A DNA stretch of 27,983 nt from UBA2658 sp964617335 (GTDB lineage Bacteria; Bacillota; Clostridia; Oscillospirales; Oscillospiraceae), in NCBI GenBank assembly GCA_964617335.1, contig CAZTXG010000024.1:1-27983 (forward strand), written 5' to 3'. The translations under genes were made by a program, and so were the position numbers. The notes beneath the pieces were generated by a model. It saw nothing but the letters and a program-made list of their open reading frames with translations. It was not told the origin of the DNA and made no database searches. The number at the start of each line of letters is the position of its first letter. Position 1 is the first letter of the stretch. This document shows, one piece after another, positions 1-7,935 of this stretch.

Positions 1-121
1 AAGGTGCTAACCTTTTTGGGGACCTTTTGCTAACATTTTTACTTGACGAACACAGTCTTTTCCTGTTTTGTCTTTTCATATTGGAAGGTACTCACAAAAG
101 GCTGTGTAAATGGAGGACAAT

Positions 122-994
122 ATGCCTAAAACCCTTATTAAAATATCTATTCTTCTAATAATAACTGCAGCTTCTTCCTTGCTTTCTGCCTGTGTCTCTT
201 CGGCTGTAAACCAAAAAGCCTGCCTGTCCACACCTTTTCCCCTTTATACGGAAAAGGCGGTTCCGGTTTCTTCTCCGCCTCTGCCCCCCGCCCCCACGCC
301 GGACAGCTCTTTTTCTTATATCTATGAAAACAACCCGAACCTCACAGCCTTAGACTATGGCAGCACAGCAATTTTACCGCCCACAGAGGATGCCGGACAG
401 GAGTATATAGATAATATAATTTTTCTTGGGGACTCAACCACCTATGGCTTTATATTCTACGAAAGCCTTAGGGACGGCAGGAATACAAAGCAGGTCTGGA
501 CGGGTTTTGACGGCACAATTACCCTTTCCTTCCAAAGCAGTATACTAATAAAAGACCCTGAGGACGGCGCCGGCAGGACAATACGCCAGTGCGCCCAGCT
601 GCGCAGGCCGGATTTTCTTGTGGTGACTCTGGGGCTTAACGGAATTTCATTTATGGGTGAAGAGTATTTTGTTAGTGAATATAAAAGCCTTATCACCGAT
701 ATAAAAACTCTTTCCCCCGAAACCACCGTGGTTTTGCAGTCTATTTACCCCATATCCCGAAATTACGTCTATTGGGGCAGCATAACAAATGATATGGTCA
801 CTCTTGCAAATTCCTGGATTCTTCAAATTGCGGAGGAACTAGACTGCCCCTACCTTGACACCTACTCCATTTTAGCGGCAGACGACGGCAGCATAAAAAG
901 GCAATTTGAGTCCGGAGACGGCATACACCTAAGCCCTGAAGGGCTTGATACGGTTTTAGAATATATCCGCTTTCACGCTTACCTTCCTCAATAA
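122..994 (+). CDS. SGNH/GDSL-family hydrolase lipoprotein
   Basis: A predicted exported lipoprotein with an SGNH (GDSL-like) esterase fold, about 290 residues. The N-terminus has a basic start, a hydrophobic stretch and a lipobox (LLSAC) with the lipidated cysteine at residue 24, followed by a Ser/Pro-rich linker. Block I is FLGDST with nucleophile Ser105, the block III equivalent is TLGLNG, and block V is DGIH with Asp266 and His269. Together these give the usual serine/histidine/aspartate set. The substrate is unknown; related proteins de-acetylate cell-surface glycans, but that is family knowledge only. I chose ATG 122 because GGAGG at 112-116 sits 5 nt before it; the in-frame ATG at 110 overlaps that ribosome site. 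It stands alone and converges on the radical SAM gene, with which it shares a terminator. Confidence 0.85.
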   Translation: MPKTLIKISILLIITAASSLLSACVSSAVNQKACLSTPFPLYTEKAVPVSSPPLPPAPTPDSSFSYIYENNPNLTALDYGSTAILPPTEDAGQEYIDNIIFLGDSTTYGFIFYESLRDGRNTKQVWTGFDGTITLSFQSSILIKDPEDGAGRTIRQCAQLRRPDFLVVTLGLNGISFMGEEYFVSEYKSLITDIKTLSPETTVVLQSIYPISRNYVYWGSITNDMVTLANSWILQIAEELDCPYLDTYSILAADDGSIKRQFESGDGIHLSPEGLDTVLEYIRFHAYLPQ

Positions 995-998
995 AAAC

Positions 999-1032
999 AA
1001 AGGCGCAAAGGGAAAAAATCCTTTGCGCCTTT
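999..1032. terminator. Bidirectional intrinsic terminator between convergent genes
   Basis: A 12-bp perfect stem (AAAGGCGCAAAG at 999-1010 with its complement at 1021-1032) and a 10-nt loop. It lies between the lipoprotein gene and the convergent radical SAM gene. A-rich and T-rich flanks allow it to act in both directions. Confidence 0.8.
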
Positions 1033-1037
1033 ATCTT

Positions 1038-1910
1038 TTAATATCCCCGAAACTTATTGGGGCGAAGCCTGCTTTCGTCTTCTCTTGCCTGCCTTACCTG
1101 CGTAAGCAGCCTTTCCCTGTCATGGGGCAGAGTTCCTGCCAGCACAAGGCGATTTGAGTTGTGGTTGCTTCTAATAACACAGTCTTTTTTGCAGTCGGCA
1201 TATGTGAGGATAGTCTCCAGTTCGTCCAGCACCTCGTGTGTAGACAGGGGCTGAAACCTTCCTTCCGCCAAATCAATGGAAAGGGGGGTTCCCGGGGAAA
1301 TCATCAAAGTTAAAAGCCCCACATAGCTTGCACCCATTTCAGCTATCATCTTGCCTGTTTCCTCGGCATGCTCGCGCATAAGCTCTTTTCCGCCTAAGCC
1401 GGAAATAAAGGTGACTGAGGCAGGTATGCCCAAAGCTTCGGCTCTTTTAACCGCCAAAATTATATCCTCCGGCGTTTCTCGCTTATTCACACGGCGCAAA
1501 ACCTCTGCAGAACCGGACTCGGCACCTATGTATACTATCCCAAGTCCCGCCTCCTTGAGAAGTTTAAGCTCCTCATCAGTTTTTGAAAGCAGGTTTTCAG
1601 CCCTTGCATAAACACTTACCCGCTCACACTCGGGGAAAATTGCCTTTGCCGCCTCCAAAAGAGGCAACAGCTTTTCAGTTTTCATGCAAAGGGCATCGCC
1701 GTCGGCAAAAAAAATGCGCCTTACATGGGGATATTCAACCCTTGCTTCTTTTAAGTCCGCCAGCACCTCGTCAAAACTTCTTGTCTTAAAGCCTTCTCCG
1801 GCATACATGGGACAAAAACTACAGCCATTGTGGGAGCAGCCTAAGGTCACCTGGATTATAAGACTTCTCGCCTCGCTTGGGGGGCGGTATACCGAACCTT
1901 GATATTTCAT
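1038..1910 (-). CDS. Radical SAM protein with an Elp3-like Cx4Cx2C motif
   Basis: A 290-residue radical S-adenosylmethionine enzyme of unknown substrate. The cluster-binding cysteines are in GCSHNGCSFC near residues 25-33. The first two are separated by four residues, so the spacing is Cx4Cx2C as in Elp3-type proteins and not the common Cx3Cx2C. Later motifs fit the radical SAM barrel: FFADGDAL (strand 2) and GIVYIGAESGS (a GxESG-like glycine-rich SAM contact). No extra cobalamin or Fe-S domain is seen. The start ATG at 1910 has AAAGGAG about 8 nt upstream. It is monocistronic, with a candidate promoter at 2003-2031. The general class is certain; databases may call such proteins B12-binding-like or coproporphyrinogen-oxidase-like, and neither label is supported here by specific residues. 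Confidence 0.85.
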   Translation of the reverse strand: MKYQGSVYRPPSEARSLIIQVTLGCSHNGCSFCPMYAGEGFKTRSFDEVLADLKEARVEYPHVRRIFFADGDALCMKTEKLLPLLEAAKAIFPECERVSVYARAENLLSKTDEELKLLKEAGLGIVYIGAESGSAEVLRRVNKRETPEDIILAVKRAEALGIPASVTFISGLGGKELMREHAEETGKMIAEMGASYVGLLTLMISPGTPLSIDLAEGRFQPLSTHEVLDELETILTYADCKKDCVIRSNHNSNRLVLAGTLPHDRERLLTQVRQAREDESRLRPNKFRGY

Positions 1911-2002
1911 TATATTTTCTCCTTTTCCGACCCAATGCCGGGTATTTATCCATAGTTTTCCCTCTCACAGGCCTTGGCCTATAATTTAAGGGTATCTTAA
2001 TT

Positions 2003-2031
2003 ATTTTATCACAAATACCAAGATTTCGCAA
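2003..2031 (-). promoter_or_regulatory. Candidate sigma-A promoter for the radical SAM gene
   Basis: On the minus strand, TTGCGA (2031-2026) and TAAAAT (2008-2003) are separated by exactly 17 bp, about 95 bp before the start codon. The match to consensus is partial. Confidence 0.45.
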
Positions 2032-2092
2032 AGGCTTATGCCTTTTTTCCTTGCTTTTACCTTAAGCCTTTGTCAAAGAAAGCTTAAAACTA

Positions 2093-2121
2093 TTGACGGT
2101 TTACATAAAAGGTCATATAAT
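2093..2121 (+). promoter_or_regulatory. Sigma-A promoter of the HAAS operon
   Basis: TTGACG at 2093-2098 and a perfect TATAAT at 2116-2121 with a 17-bp spacer. The implied 5' leader is about 70 nt to the ATG at 2198. It is divergent from the radical SAM promoter. Confidence 0.8.
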
Positions 2122-2197
2122 ATGCTTAAGTGTCTAAAGTTTCTTAAATCTTGAGACACAAAGTCTTAATTGTAATTTTATTTAAAGAGGGATAAGA

Positions 2198-2857
2198 ATG
2201 AATAAAAACCAGTTTCTCACCGAGCTGAATCAATACTTAACCTTCCTCAGCCCTGCCGAGCGCGGGGAGATTATCTCCGGCTACACGGCCGAATTCGACT
2301 CTGTGCCTGAGGAGGAGGAAGCCGCTCTCATACTAAGTCTCGGTACGCCAACCAAGATTGCCATAGACCTTAAAAGGCAAAAGGAATCCGGAGTGGAGTT
2401 TGCCCCCGCGGCGAAGGAGCCGGAGGAGGAAGATGAAGCTTTGGAGTCTGTTTCTGAACCTGAGGAGTCAATTGCAGAACCGGAAACAGTAACAGAGGCA
2501 GAACCGGAAGCTGAAGACAATAGTCCGGATGAGCCGGAATCTCCGCCGGAGGCTAAACCGGAAACTGTGAAAAAGCGCAGTATTCCCGCAAGCATAGGCG
2601 CAGGCCTTCTTGCCATTCTTGTTTCTGTTTTCTTTCTTGCCTTTGTGGCTGTCGGAATATATTTTGTGGCTATAATGGGAAATCTTCTTCTAACAGGCCT
2701 TCAGTCTCTTTCCAGCTCCACAAATGCACTTTTGCTCTTTGGCGGCGGCCTTGTGGCAGGGGCTTTTGGCATTTTGCTTATTTGGCTTGCAATATGGTCT
2801 GCAATAAAACTTATAGCCCGTCTTTTTGGGAAAGCCTACAGCGGCAGTGAAGCTTAA
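2198..2857 (+). CDS. HAAS/DUF1700-domain membrane protein
   Basis: A 219-residue protein in three parts. Residues 1-65 resemble the HAAS (DUF1700) signalling domain: a helical N-terminus of the form NKNQFLTELNQYL...LSPAERGEI, ending in a GTPTKIA motif like the family's G-S/T-P. Residues 66-125 are a very acidic, Glu/Pro-rich linker. Residues 130-160 and 170-205 are strongly hydrophobic and should form two or three membrane helices. AGAGG at 2186-2190 is a good ribosome site. HAAS proteins usually sit between a PadR regulator and a DUF4097 protein and act in envelope stress or signal transduction. Here no PadR gene is adjacent, and the next gene is only a tiny membrane protein. Function beyond membrane signalling is unknown. 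Confidence 0.75.
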   Translation: MNKNQFLTELNQYLTFLSPAERGEIISGYTAEFDSVPEEEEAALILSLGTPTKIAIDLKRQKESGVEFAPAAKEPEEEDEALESVSEPEESIAEPETVTEAEPEAEDNSPDEPESPPEAKPETVKKRSIPASIGAGLLAILVSVFFLAFVAVGIYFVAIMGNLLLTGLQSLSSSTNALLLFGGGLVAGAFGILLIWLAIWSAIKLIARLFGKAYSGSEA

Positions 2858-2871
2858 AAGGAGCGTGACAA

Positions 2872-3063
2872 ATGATGAAAAAAATTTGGAAGATAGTTTT
2901 TATTATATCCGGCCTTCTCTTAGCTTTGGGAATACTTTGTTTGGCAGCTGCCTTTTTCATGGGGGGAAGCTTTGAAACTCTTATGGATGACCATTTGGCC
3001 CACCATGTTATTACATGGCTGGCTCCATCTTCATTTTTCCCCGCCATACTACCCTTTTTTTAA
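2872..3063 (+). CDS. Small membrane protein, possible remnant of a DUF4097-type partner
   Basis: A 63-residue ORF that starts 14 nt after the HAAS gene with AAAAGGAG upstream, so it is probably cotranscribed. The N-terminus is basic (MMKKIWK) and is followed by one membrane helix at about residues 8-30 ending in FFMGGS. That arrangement resembles the start of DUF4097 adhesin-like proteins, which normally follow HAAS genes and are several hundred residues long. The remaining 30 residues are short and hydrophobic and end at a stop about 40 nt before a strong terminator. It may be a genuine small protein or the leftover N-terminus of a deleted partner; the sequence does not decide between them. 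Confidence 0.55.
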   Translation: MMKKIWKIVFIISGLLLALGILCLAAAFFMGGSFETLMDDHLAHHVITWLAPSSFFPAILPFF

Positions 3064-3104
3064 CATTGGTTCATAGGAATTTACTTATATAAATATGGCA
3101 TAAT

Positions 3105-3148
3105 GACGGGCAAGCTGAGTATTATCTTATCAGCTTGCCCGTCTTTTT
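3105..3148 (+). terminator. Intrinsic terminator of the HAAS operon
   Basis: A perfect 14-bp stem, 3105-3118 with 3130-3143, has an 11-nt loop and is followed directly by TTTTT. Confidence 0.9.
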
Positions 3149-3222
3149 GTTGTTTATCTGCAAAATGACTAGCTTCATTTGCAGCAAATAATAAATTTAT
3201 GTGTCTTTTTGTGATTGCCATT

Positions 3223-3250
3223 TTGCCTTGAAAATGATATATTCTATACT
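3223..3250 (+). promoter_or_regulatory. Candidate promoter of the ACT-hom cluster
   Basis: TTGCCT (3223-3228) and TATACT (3245-3250) with a 16-bp spacer, about 40 bp before the ATG at 3291. The match to consensus is moderate. Confidence 0.4.
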
Positions 3251-3290
3251 CAGTGGGAAAACAAATGACTTTCACAGGGGGACATTTCCA

Positions 3291-3737
3291 ATGCATAACA
3301 ATCCAAGCTCAAGGTTTTATCTTGTTGAATCTAATATGCTGCCCGAAATTTTCCGAAAGGTTGTTTACGCCAAGGAGCTGCTTCAGACAGGCGAGGCTGC
3401 AACAGTTGCAGAAGCAGCGGCAAGCGCGGGCATAAGCCGCAGCGCTTATTATAAATATAAAGACTCCGTATCCCCCTTTCAGGACATGGAACGCGGCCGT
3501 ATAATCACTTACCACATCACCCTGCGAGACCGAAGGGGCGGCCTGTCCACCCTGCTTTCGGTTTTTGCAGGTTCGGGGGCAAATATTTTAACCATAAACC
3601 AAAGCATTCCCATAAACGGCATTGCCCTTGTTACGATTTCGGCCGAAACCACAGGTATGACCTCAAACAGTGAGGAGCTTTTGGAAAAGCTCCAAAACAC
3701 TGAAGGTATAAAAAAAGTAGAGATAACGGCAGGCTGA
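3291..3737 (+). CDS. HTH plus ACT-domain protein (UPF0735/PheB-like)
   Basis: A 148-residue protein. The N-terminal half contains a helix-turn-helix-like segment (TVAEAAASAGISRSAYYKYK, residues 38-57). The C-terminal half from about residue 70 is an ACT domain, the small-molecule (usually amino acid) binding fold, with a conserved-looking TLRDRRGGLSTLLSVFA core. This matches the UPF0735/PheB family of stand-alone ACT proteins that often precede hom in Firmicutes. The ATG at 3291 is chosen because AGGGGG lies 9 nt upstream; an upstream in-frame extension to 3201 has no ribosome site and overlaps the candidate promoter. It is 64 nt before hom and so is probably cotranscribed. A role in sensing an aspartate-family or aromatic amino acid is inference. 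Confidence 0.82.
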   Translation: MHNNPSSRFYLVESNMLPEIFRKVVYAKELLQTGEAATVAEAAASAGISRSAYYKYKDSVSPFQDMERGRIITYHITLRDRRGGLSTLLSVFAGSGANILTINQSIPINGIALVTISAETTGMTSNSEELLEKLQNTEGIKKVEITAG

Positions 3738-3801
3738 TTTAAGCTTTTATTTATTTTACTGCATCAAAATGCGATGTTTTTCATCCTGAAGGAGGATATA
3801 A

Positions 3802-5013
3802 ATGGCAAAGATAGCAATATGCGGATATGGCGTTGTTGGAAGCGGTGTTGCTGAGGTTATGGCAGAAAATGCCGAAAGCATAGCAAGAAACGCCGCCGAA
3901 GAGGTCAGTGTGAAGTACATACTGGACAAACGTGATTTTCCCAACGACCCCTACGAAGATTTAATTATCCACGATTTTTCCCAGATAGAAAATGACCCTG
4001 AGGTCACCATAGTCGTTGAGGTTATGGGCGGGGCGGGGGCTGCTTATGAATTTACAAAGCGTGCCCTTATGGCGGGAAAAAGTGTGGTCACCTCTAATAA
4101 AGAGCTTGTGGCCGCCCATGGCCATGAGCTTATAGCCCTAGCCAAAAAGAAAAACCTTAATTATCTTTTTGAGGCCAGCGTTGGCGGCGGCATACCCATT
4201 ATCCGCCCCATAACCCAATGTTTGGCCGCAAACAAGCTTGATGAGGTTTACGGCATATTAAACGGTACAACAAACTATATTTTAACAGAGATGCGGCAAA
4301 ATGACGCAAGCTTTGAGGATGCTCTCCGTCAGGCTCAGGAAAACGGCTTTGCCGAGGCCGACCCTACGGCGGACATTGACGGCATTGACGCCGCAAGGAA
4401 AATTTGCATACTCTCTGACCTTTGCTTCGGCAAACATATGAACCCCGAAGACATTAAGGCCAAAGGTATAAGAGGGGTTAGCTCTGCAGACGTGGAATAC
4501 GCTAAAAGGCTTGGCTGTAAAATTAAGCTTTTGGGCCGCGGTCTGCGCACAGGTCACGACACTGCAACGGCCTATGTTTCCCCCCACCTTGTTTCAAATT
4601 CCAGCCTGCTTTCCAATGTGGATGGGGTTATGAACGGCATTGTAGTCCACGGAAACGCCTTGGGAGACACAATGTTTTACGGAGCCGGCGCCGGAAAGCG
4701 CCCCACGGCCAGTGCAGTTGTGGCAGACGTTATAGATGCTGTGAAGCACACCCACGCCAGAAAATATCTGGACTGGGACGATGCCCCCGACGGCTATTTC
4801 ACAGACAGCGCCTATGTCCCGTCCCGCTGGTATGTAAGGGCAAGCACCTCCCTTCAGCAGATAGGCTGGGCCTTTGGAAAGGTTAACTTTGTCACCTATC
4901 CCGGGGCTGCCGAAGATGAATATGCCTTTGCCACAGAGGTTTATGACGAGATTACCCTTAAAAAGCTCACAGGAGGAATGAAGCTTCGCTCGCTTTTCCG
5001 CATTTTAGATTGA
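3802..5013 (+). CDS. hom: Homoserine dehydrogenase
   Basis: Converts L-aspartate-4-semialdehyde to L-homoserine with NAD(P)H, the branch step toward threonine and methionine, in the cytoplasm. The Rossmann motif GYGVVGSG is at residues 8-15. TSNKELVAAHG carries the conserved lysine region, and GILNGTTNYILT and DPTADIDGIDAARK are signature motifs of the catalytic domain. At 403 residues it falls between the roughly 330 residues of enzymes without a regulatory domain and the roughly 430 of those with a full C-terminal ACT domain. The last 65 residues look like a shortened ACT domain that lacks the usual PGVL turn. GAAGGAGG lies 6-7 nt before the ATG. It follows the ACT protein and precedes aspartokinase. 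Confidence 0.95.
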   Translation: MAKIAICGYGVVGSGVAEVMAENAESIARNAAEEVSVKYILDKRDFPNDPYEDLIIHDFSQIENDPEVTIVVEVMGGAGAAYEFTKRALMAGKSVVTSNKELVAAHGHELIALAKKKNLNYLFEASVGGGIPIIRPITQCLAANKLDEVYGILNGTTNYILTEMRQNDASFEDALRQAQENGFAEADPTADIDGIDAARKICILSDLCFGKHMNPEDIKAKGIRGVSSADVEYAKRLGCKIKLLGRGLRTGHDTATAYVSPHLVSNSSLLSNVDGVMNGIVVHGNALGDTMFYGAGAGKRPTASAVVADVIDAVKHTHARKYLDWDDAPDGYFTDSAYVPSRWYVRASTSLQQIGWAFGKVNFVTYPGAAEDEYAFATEVYDEITLKKLTGGMKLRSLFRILD

Positions 5014-5155
5014 CAGCTTTCTTATAGCTTCAATATAATAAGCTGATGTAAATACTCTTTTCTTTTAATCCAACTTTAAAAAATTTTAAGCCTGCTTTTC
5101 AAAAGCAAGCTTCTGTCCAAGATTTTCTTATTTCCTTAATGGAGGAGCACTATAT

Positions 5156-6361
5156 ATGCTGATTGTTCAAAAATTCGGCGGCAGCTCTGTTGCCTCTGCC
5201 GAAAAAGTAAACCACGTTGCCGGTATAATCGCCGACACCTACTGTGAAGGCCATGATGTAGTTGTGGTTTTATCTGCCCAAGGTGACACAACCGATGACC
5301 TTCTGGCCAAGGCGGCGGAAATTAACCCCAGCCCTTCAAAGCGTGAGCTTGATGTTTTACTTTCCACCGGCGAGCAAATATCCGTCGCTCTCATGAGCAT
5401 GGCCCTAGAGCGCATAGGGCTTCCCGTTGTCTCCCTCACCGGCTGGCAAATCCAGATGAGCACCAGCTTTGATTATGGCTGCGCCCGCATCCGCAAAGTT
5501 TCCACAGAACGCATAAGGCAGGAGCTTGACAAGCGGCGCATCGTCATAGTCTGCGGTTTTCAGGGGGTTTGCGGCACGGGAGACATCACCACCTTAGGCC
5601 GCGGCGGCTCCGACACCTCCGCTGTTGCAATTGCCGCCTGCCTTCACGCTGACAAATGCCAGATATACACAGATGTTGAGGGCATTTTCACCGCTGACCC
5701 CCGTAAAGTTGAGGGGGCAAAAAAGCTTGATGAAATCACCTATGACGAGATGATGGAGCTTGCCTCTTTAGGCGCACAGGTTCTCCATAACCGCTCTGTG
5801 GAAATGGCAAAGCGCTACGGAGTGGATTTGGAAGTGCTGTCAAGCTATGTAAGAAATTCGGGAACAAAAGTTAAGGAGGTCACAAAAAACGTGGAACAGA
5901 TGAAAATAAGCGGTATCGCAAAGGATAACAATGTTGCCCGAATCGCCGTTGTGGGCGTTCCCGACCAACCGGGAATTGCTTTCCGGCTTTTCAGAATCTT
6001 GGCAAAATCCAAAATAAACGTGGATATAATCCTCCAGTCCATAGACAGAAACGGCACAAACGACATTAGCTTCACCGTATCCGAAGATGACTATGAAACC
6101 GCCATGAGCCTTGTTTCTGAGCATAAGGAAGCTATAAACTTTCAGGACTTATACGGGGATAAAAACGTTGCAAAGGTCAGCATTGTGGGTGCCGGTATGC
6201 TCACATCTTCGGGCATAGCCTCAACCATGTTTGAAGCTTTAAGCGAGGCTAAAATAAACATCCAGATGATTTCCACCAGTGAGATAAAAGTCTCTGTGCT
6301 TATTGACGAGTCCAACGCCGATAAAGCAGTTCAGGTCATACACAATAAGTTTTTTAACTAA
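5156..6361 (+). CDS. lysC: Aspartokinase
   Basis: Phosphorylates L-aspartate with ATP to give aspartyl-4-phosphate, the first step to lysine, threonine, methionine and diaminopimelate. The 401-residue length is normal for a single-chain aspartokinase with a kinase domain and two C-terminal ACT domains. KFGGSS is at residues 6-11, GRGGSDTSA is the ATP/aspartate-binding loop, and STGEQ lies between them. The ACT repeats begin near residue 260 (VVGVPDQPGIAFRLFRIL and SIVGAGMLTSSGIASTMFE) and are the expected site of feedback control by lysine and/or threonine. GGAGG at 5141-5145 precedes ATG 5156. The 142-nt gap after hom contains no recognisable riboswitch. The gene ends at a strong terminator shared with the Rnf operon. 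Confidence 0.96.
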   Translation: MLIVQKFGGSSVASAEKVNHVAGIIADTYCEGHDVVVVLSAQGDTTDDLLAKAAEINPSPSKRELDVLLSTGEQISVALMSMALERIGLPVVSLTGWQIQMSTSFDYGCARIRKVSTERIRQELDKRRIVIVCGFQGVCGTGDITTLGRGGSDTSAVAIAACLHADKCQIYTDVEGIFTADPRKVEGAKKLDEITYDEMMELASLGAQVLHNRSVEMAKRYGVDLEVLSSYVRNSGTKVKEVTKNVEQMKISGIAKDNNVARIAVVGVPDQPGIAFRLFRILAKSKINVDIILQSIDRNGTNDISFTVSEDDYETAMSLVSEHKEAINFQDLYGDKNVAKVSIVGAGMLTSSGIASTMFEALSEAKINIQMISTSEIKVSVLIDESNADKAVQVIHNKFFN

Positions 6362-6376
6362 GCTGGATTTAAATAT

Positions 6377-6415
6377 AAAAACTGCCGCGGGAAAATTCCC
6401 GCGGCAGTTTTTTTA
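6377..6415. terminator. Bidirectional terminator between lysC and rnfB
   Basis: A perfect GC-rich hairpin. The 16-nt arm ending in CCGCGGGAA pairs across a 2-nt loop, with a run of T on the plus side and A (T on the minus strand) on the other. It ends both the lysC transcript and the convergent Rnf transcript. Confidence 0.92.
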
Positions 6416-6478
6416 GCTTTTATTTGGTTTTACTCTTTTGCCAAGGCCTTATATGCTTTGGTTTTCTCATGAAAGCTT

Positions 6479-7309
6479 TTAGGCAGATTCGGCATTTGCG
6501 CTGCCGGCTCCCCGAAAGTCGCCTTCCCTTATGCATTTTGTGATACAGACTTCGGCACAGCGGCCGCAGTTTGTGCAAAGGGAATAGTCAATGCGGGCAA
6601 GGTTGTCAACGACCTTAATAGCCCCCGCGGGACATTCCTTTTCACACTTTTTACAAGCTATGCAGCCTTTTGAGCAGACCTTTCTTGTTACGGCGCCCTT
6701 GTCTGTATTGCTGCACTCAACCACAGTTTTTATGGTGTCCGGCAGGGTTTCTATAAGCTTGTTAGGACAGGCGGCAACACAAAGACCGCAGCCTATGCAC
6801 AAAGGAGCGTTGATGTGGGCAATGCCGTTTTCTATGCAGATTGCATCCTGGGGGCAAACTTTTGCGCAGTCTCCAAGACCCATGCAGCCAAAGGAGCATT
6901 TTCCGTTTCCGCCGAAAAGCAGCTTTGCCGCCGAGCAGCTGTCAATACCACGATAGTCCATTTTCCGCTCTGTAACCGAGCAGTCGCCGGAGCAGTGGAT
7001 AAAGGCGACCATTTCCTGAACGTCCTCAAAATCCACCCCTAAAAGCTCACTTAGCTTTTTCGACACTCCGTCACCGCCGGGGATGCAAAGGTTTGCCTTT
7101 ATGCCGGAGTCTTCCAACAGTGCGCGGGCATAGCCATCGCAGCCGGCATAGCCGCAGGCTCCGCAGTTTGCCCCGGGCAGGGCATCTCTGACTTCGGGAA
7201 AGCGCTCGTCCTCTTTAACAGCCATCACCTTATCGGCGACAGCAAGCATGGCGGCGCAGATTATGCCTATCACGGTAACGGACACTATGGCAGTTATAAT
7301 AACATCCAT
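6479..7309 (-). CDS. rnfB: Rnf complex Fe-S subunit RnfB
   Basis: The ferredoxin-accepting iron-sulfur subunit of the membrane Rnf complex. Residues 1-28 form a single membrane anchor. The 4Fe-4S domain has Cys49, Cys52, Cys57 and Cys75 in PGANCGACGYAGC...CIPGG. It is followed by four ferredoxin-like cysteine sets: 138/142/148/152, 171/174/177/181, 216/219/222/226 and 245/248/251/255. At 276 residues it carries more clusters than the roughly 190-residue proteobacterial RnfB, in keeping with clostridial homologues that accept electrons directly from ferredoxin. It is the last gene of the operon, 11 nt after rnfA, with GGAGGAG before ATG 7309. The C-terminal 15 residues after the last cluster are simple and probably disordered. 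Confidence 0.95.
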   Translation of the reverse strand: MDVIITAIVSVTVIGIICAAMLAVADKVMAVKEDERFPEVRDALPGANCGACGYAGCDGYARALLEDSGIKANLCIPGGDGVSKKLSELLGVDFEDVQEMVAFIHCSGDCSVTERKMDYRGIDSCSAAKLLFGGNGKCSFGCMGLGDCAKVCPQDAICIENGIAHINAPLCIGCGLCVAACPNKLIETLPDTIKTVVECSNTDKGAVTRKVCSKGCIACKKCEKECPAGAIKVVDNLARIDYSLCTNCGRCAEVCITKCIREGDFRGAGSANAESA

Positions 7310-7320
7310 TGTATCTCCTC

Positions 7321-7935
7321 CTATGAAAACAGATTGTCAACCACACCGGCAAAACCGAAAAAGGCGATTGACACTATGGAGGCCGCAATGAGGGTTATGG
7401 GAAGGCCCTTAAATGAGGCAGGTGTTTCCCCTGCCTCCATCCGTGAGCGGACTCCGGAAAACAAAACCATGGCGAGGAAATATCCAAGACCGGCGCCGAG
7501 AGAGTTTACCATAGAGGCGGCAAAGTCGTATTTCTCGTTTATGTTAAGTATGGCAGCACCAAGAACAGCGCAGTTTGTGGTTATAAGGGGAAGATAAACG
7601 CCCAGAGCCGAGTATAGTGAGGGCATATATTTTTTTATTACAATTTCTACAAGCTGCACAAGGGCCGCTATAACAACGATGAAAACAACCGTTTGCATAT
7701 AGCCCATGCCGTTAGCGTCTAAAAGATAATACTGTATGGGCCAGGTTACAGCCGTTGCCAAAAGGAGAACGAAGATAACGGCAAGGCTCATGCCTGTGGC
7801 CTGATCAAGCTTTTTTGATACACCCAAAAATGAGCAGATGCCCAAAAACCTTTGGAGAACAAAGTTATTCACCAAAACAGCGGACATCATAATAACTACG
7901 AGGCCCTTAAAATCAAAGTGCAGTAATCCCTCCAT
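7321..7935 (-). CDS. rnfA: Rnf complex membrane subunit RnfA
   Basis: A 204-residue integral membrane subunit with six predicted helices, paralogous to RnfE. RnfA and RnfE form the antiparallel core that conducts ions and in known structures hold a shared [2Fe-2S] cluster. The conserved NNFVLQRFLGICSFLGVSK near residues 23-41 and the TTNCAVLGAAI loop near residue 115 carry the two cysteines (CSFLG and NCAVLG) that ligate it. The start ATG at 7935 overlaps the rnfE stop by 1 nt (TGATG), which indicates translational coupling. The downstream neighbour is rnfB. Confidence 0.96.
   Translation of the reverse strand: MEGLLHFDFKGLVVIMMSAVLVNNFVLQRFLGICSFLGVSKKLDQATGMSLAVIFVLLLATAVTWPIQYYLLDANGMGYMQTVVFIVVIAALVQLVEIVIKKYMPSLYSALGVYLPLITTNCAVLGAAILNINEKYDFAASMVNSLGAGLGYFLAMVLFSGVRSRMEAGETPASFKGLPITLIAASIVSIAFFGFAGVVDNLFS

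Noticed and set aside
5014..5155. Lysine riboswitch before lysC
   Set aside because: The gap is only 142 nt and shows just a short inverted repeat near 5088-5112; no lysine-element core was recognised.
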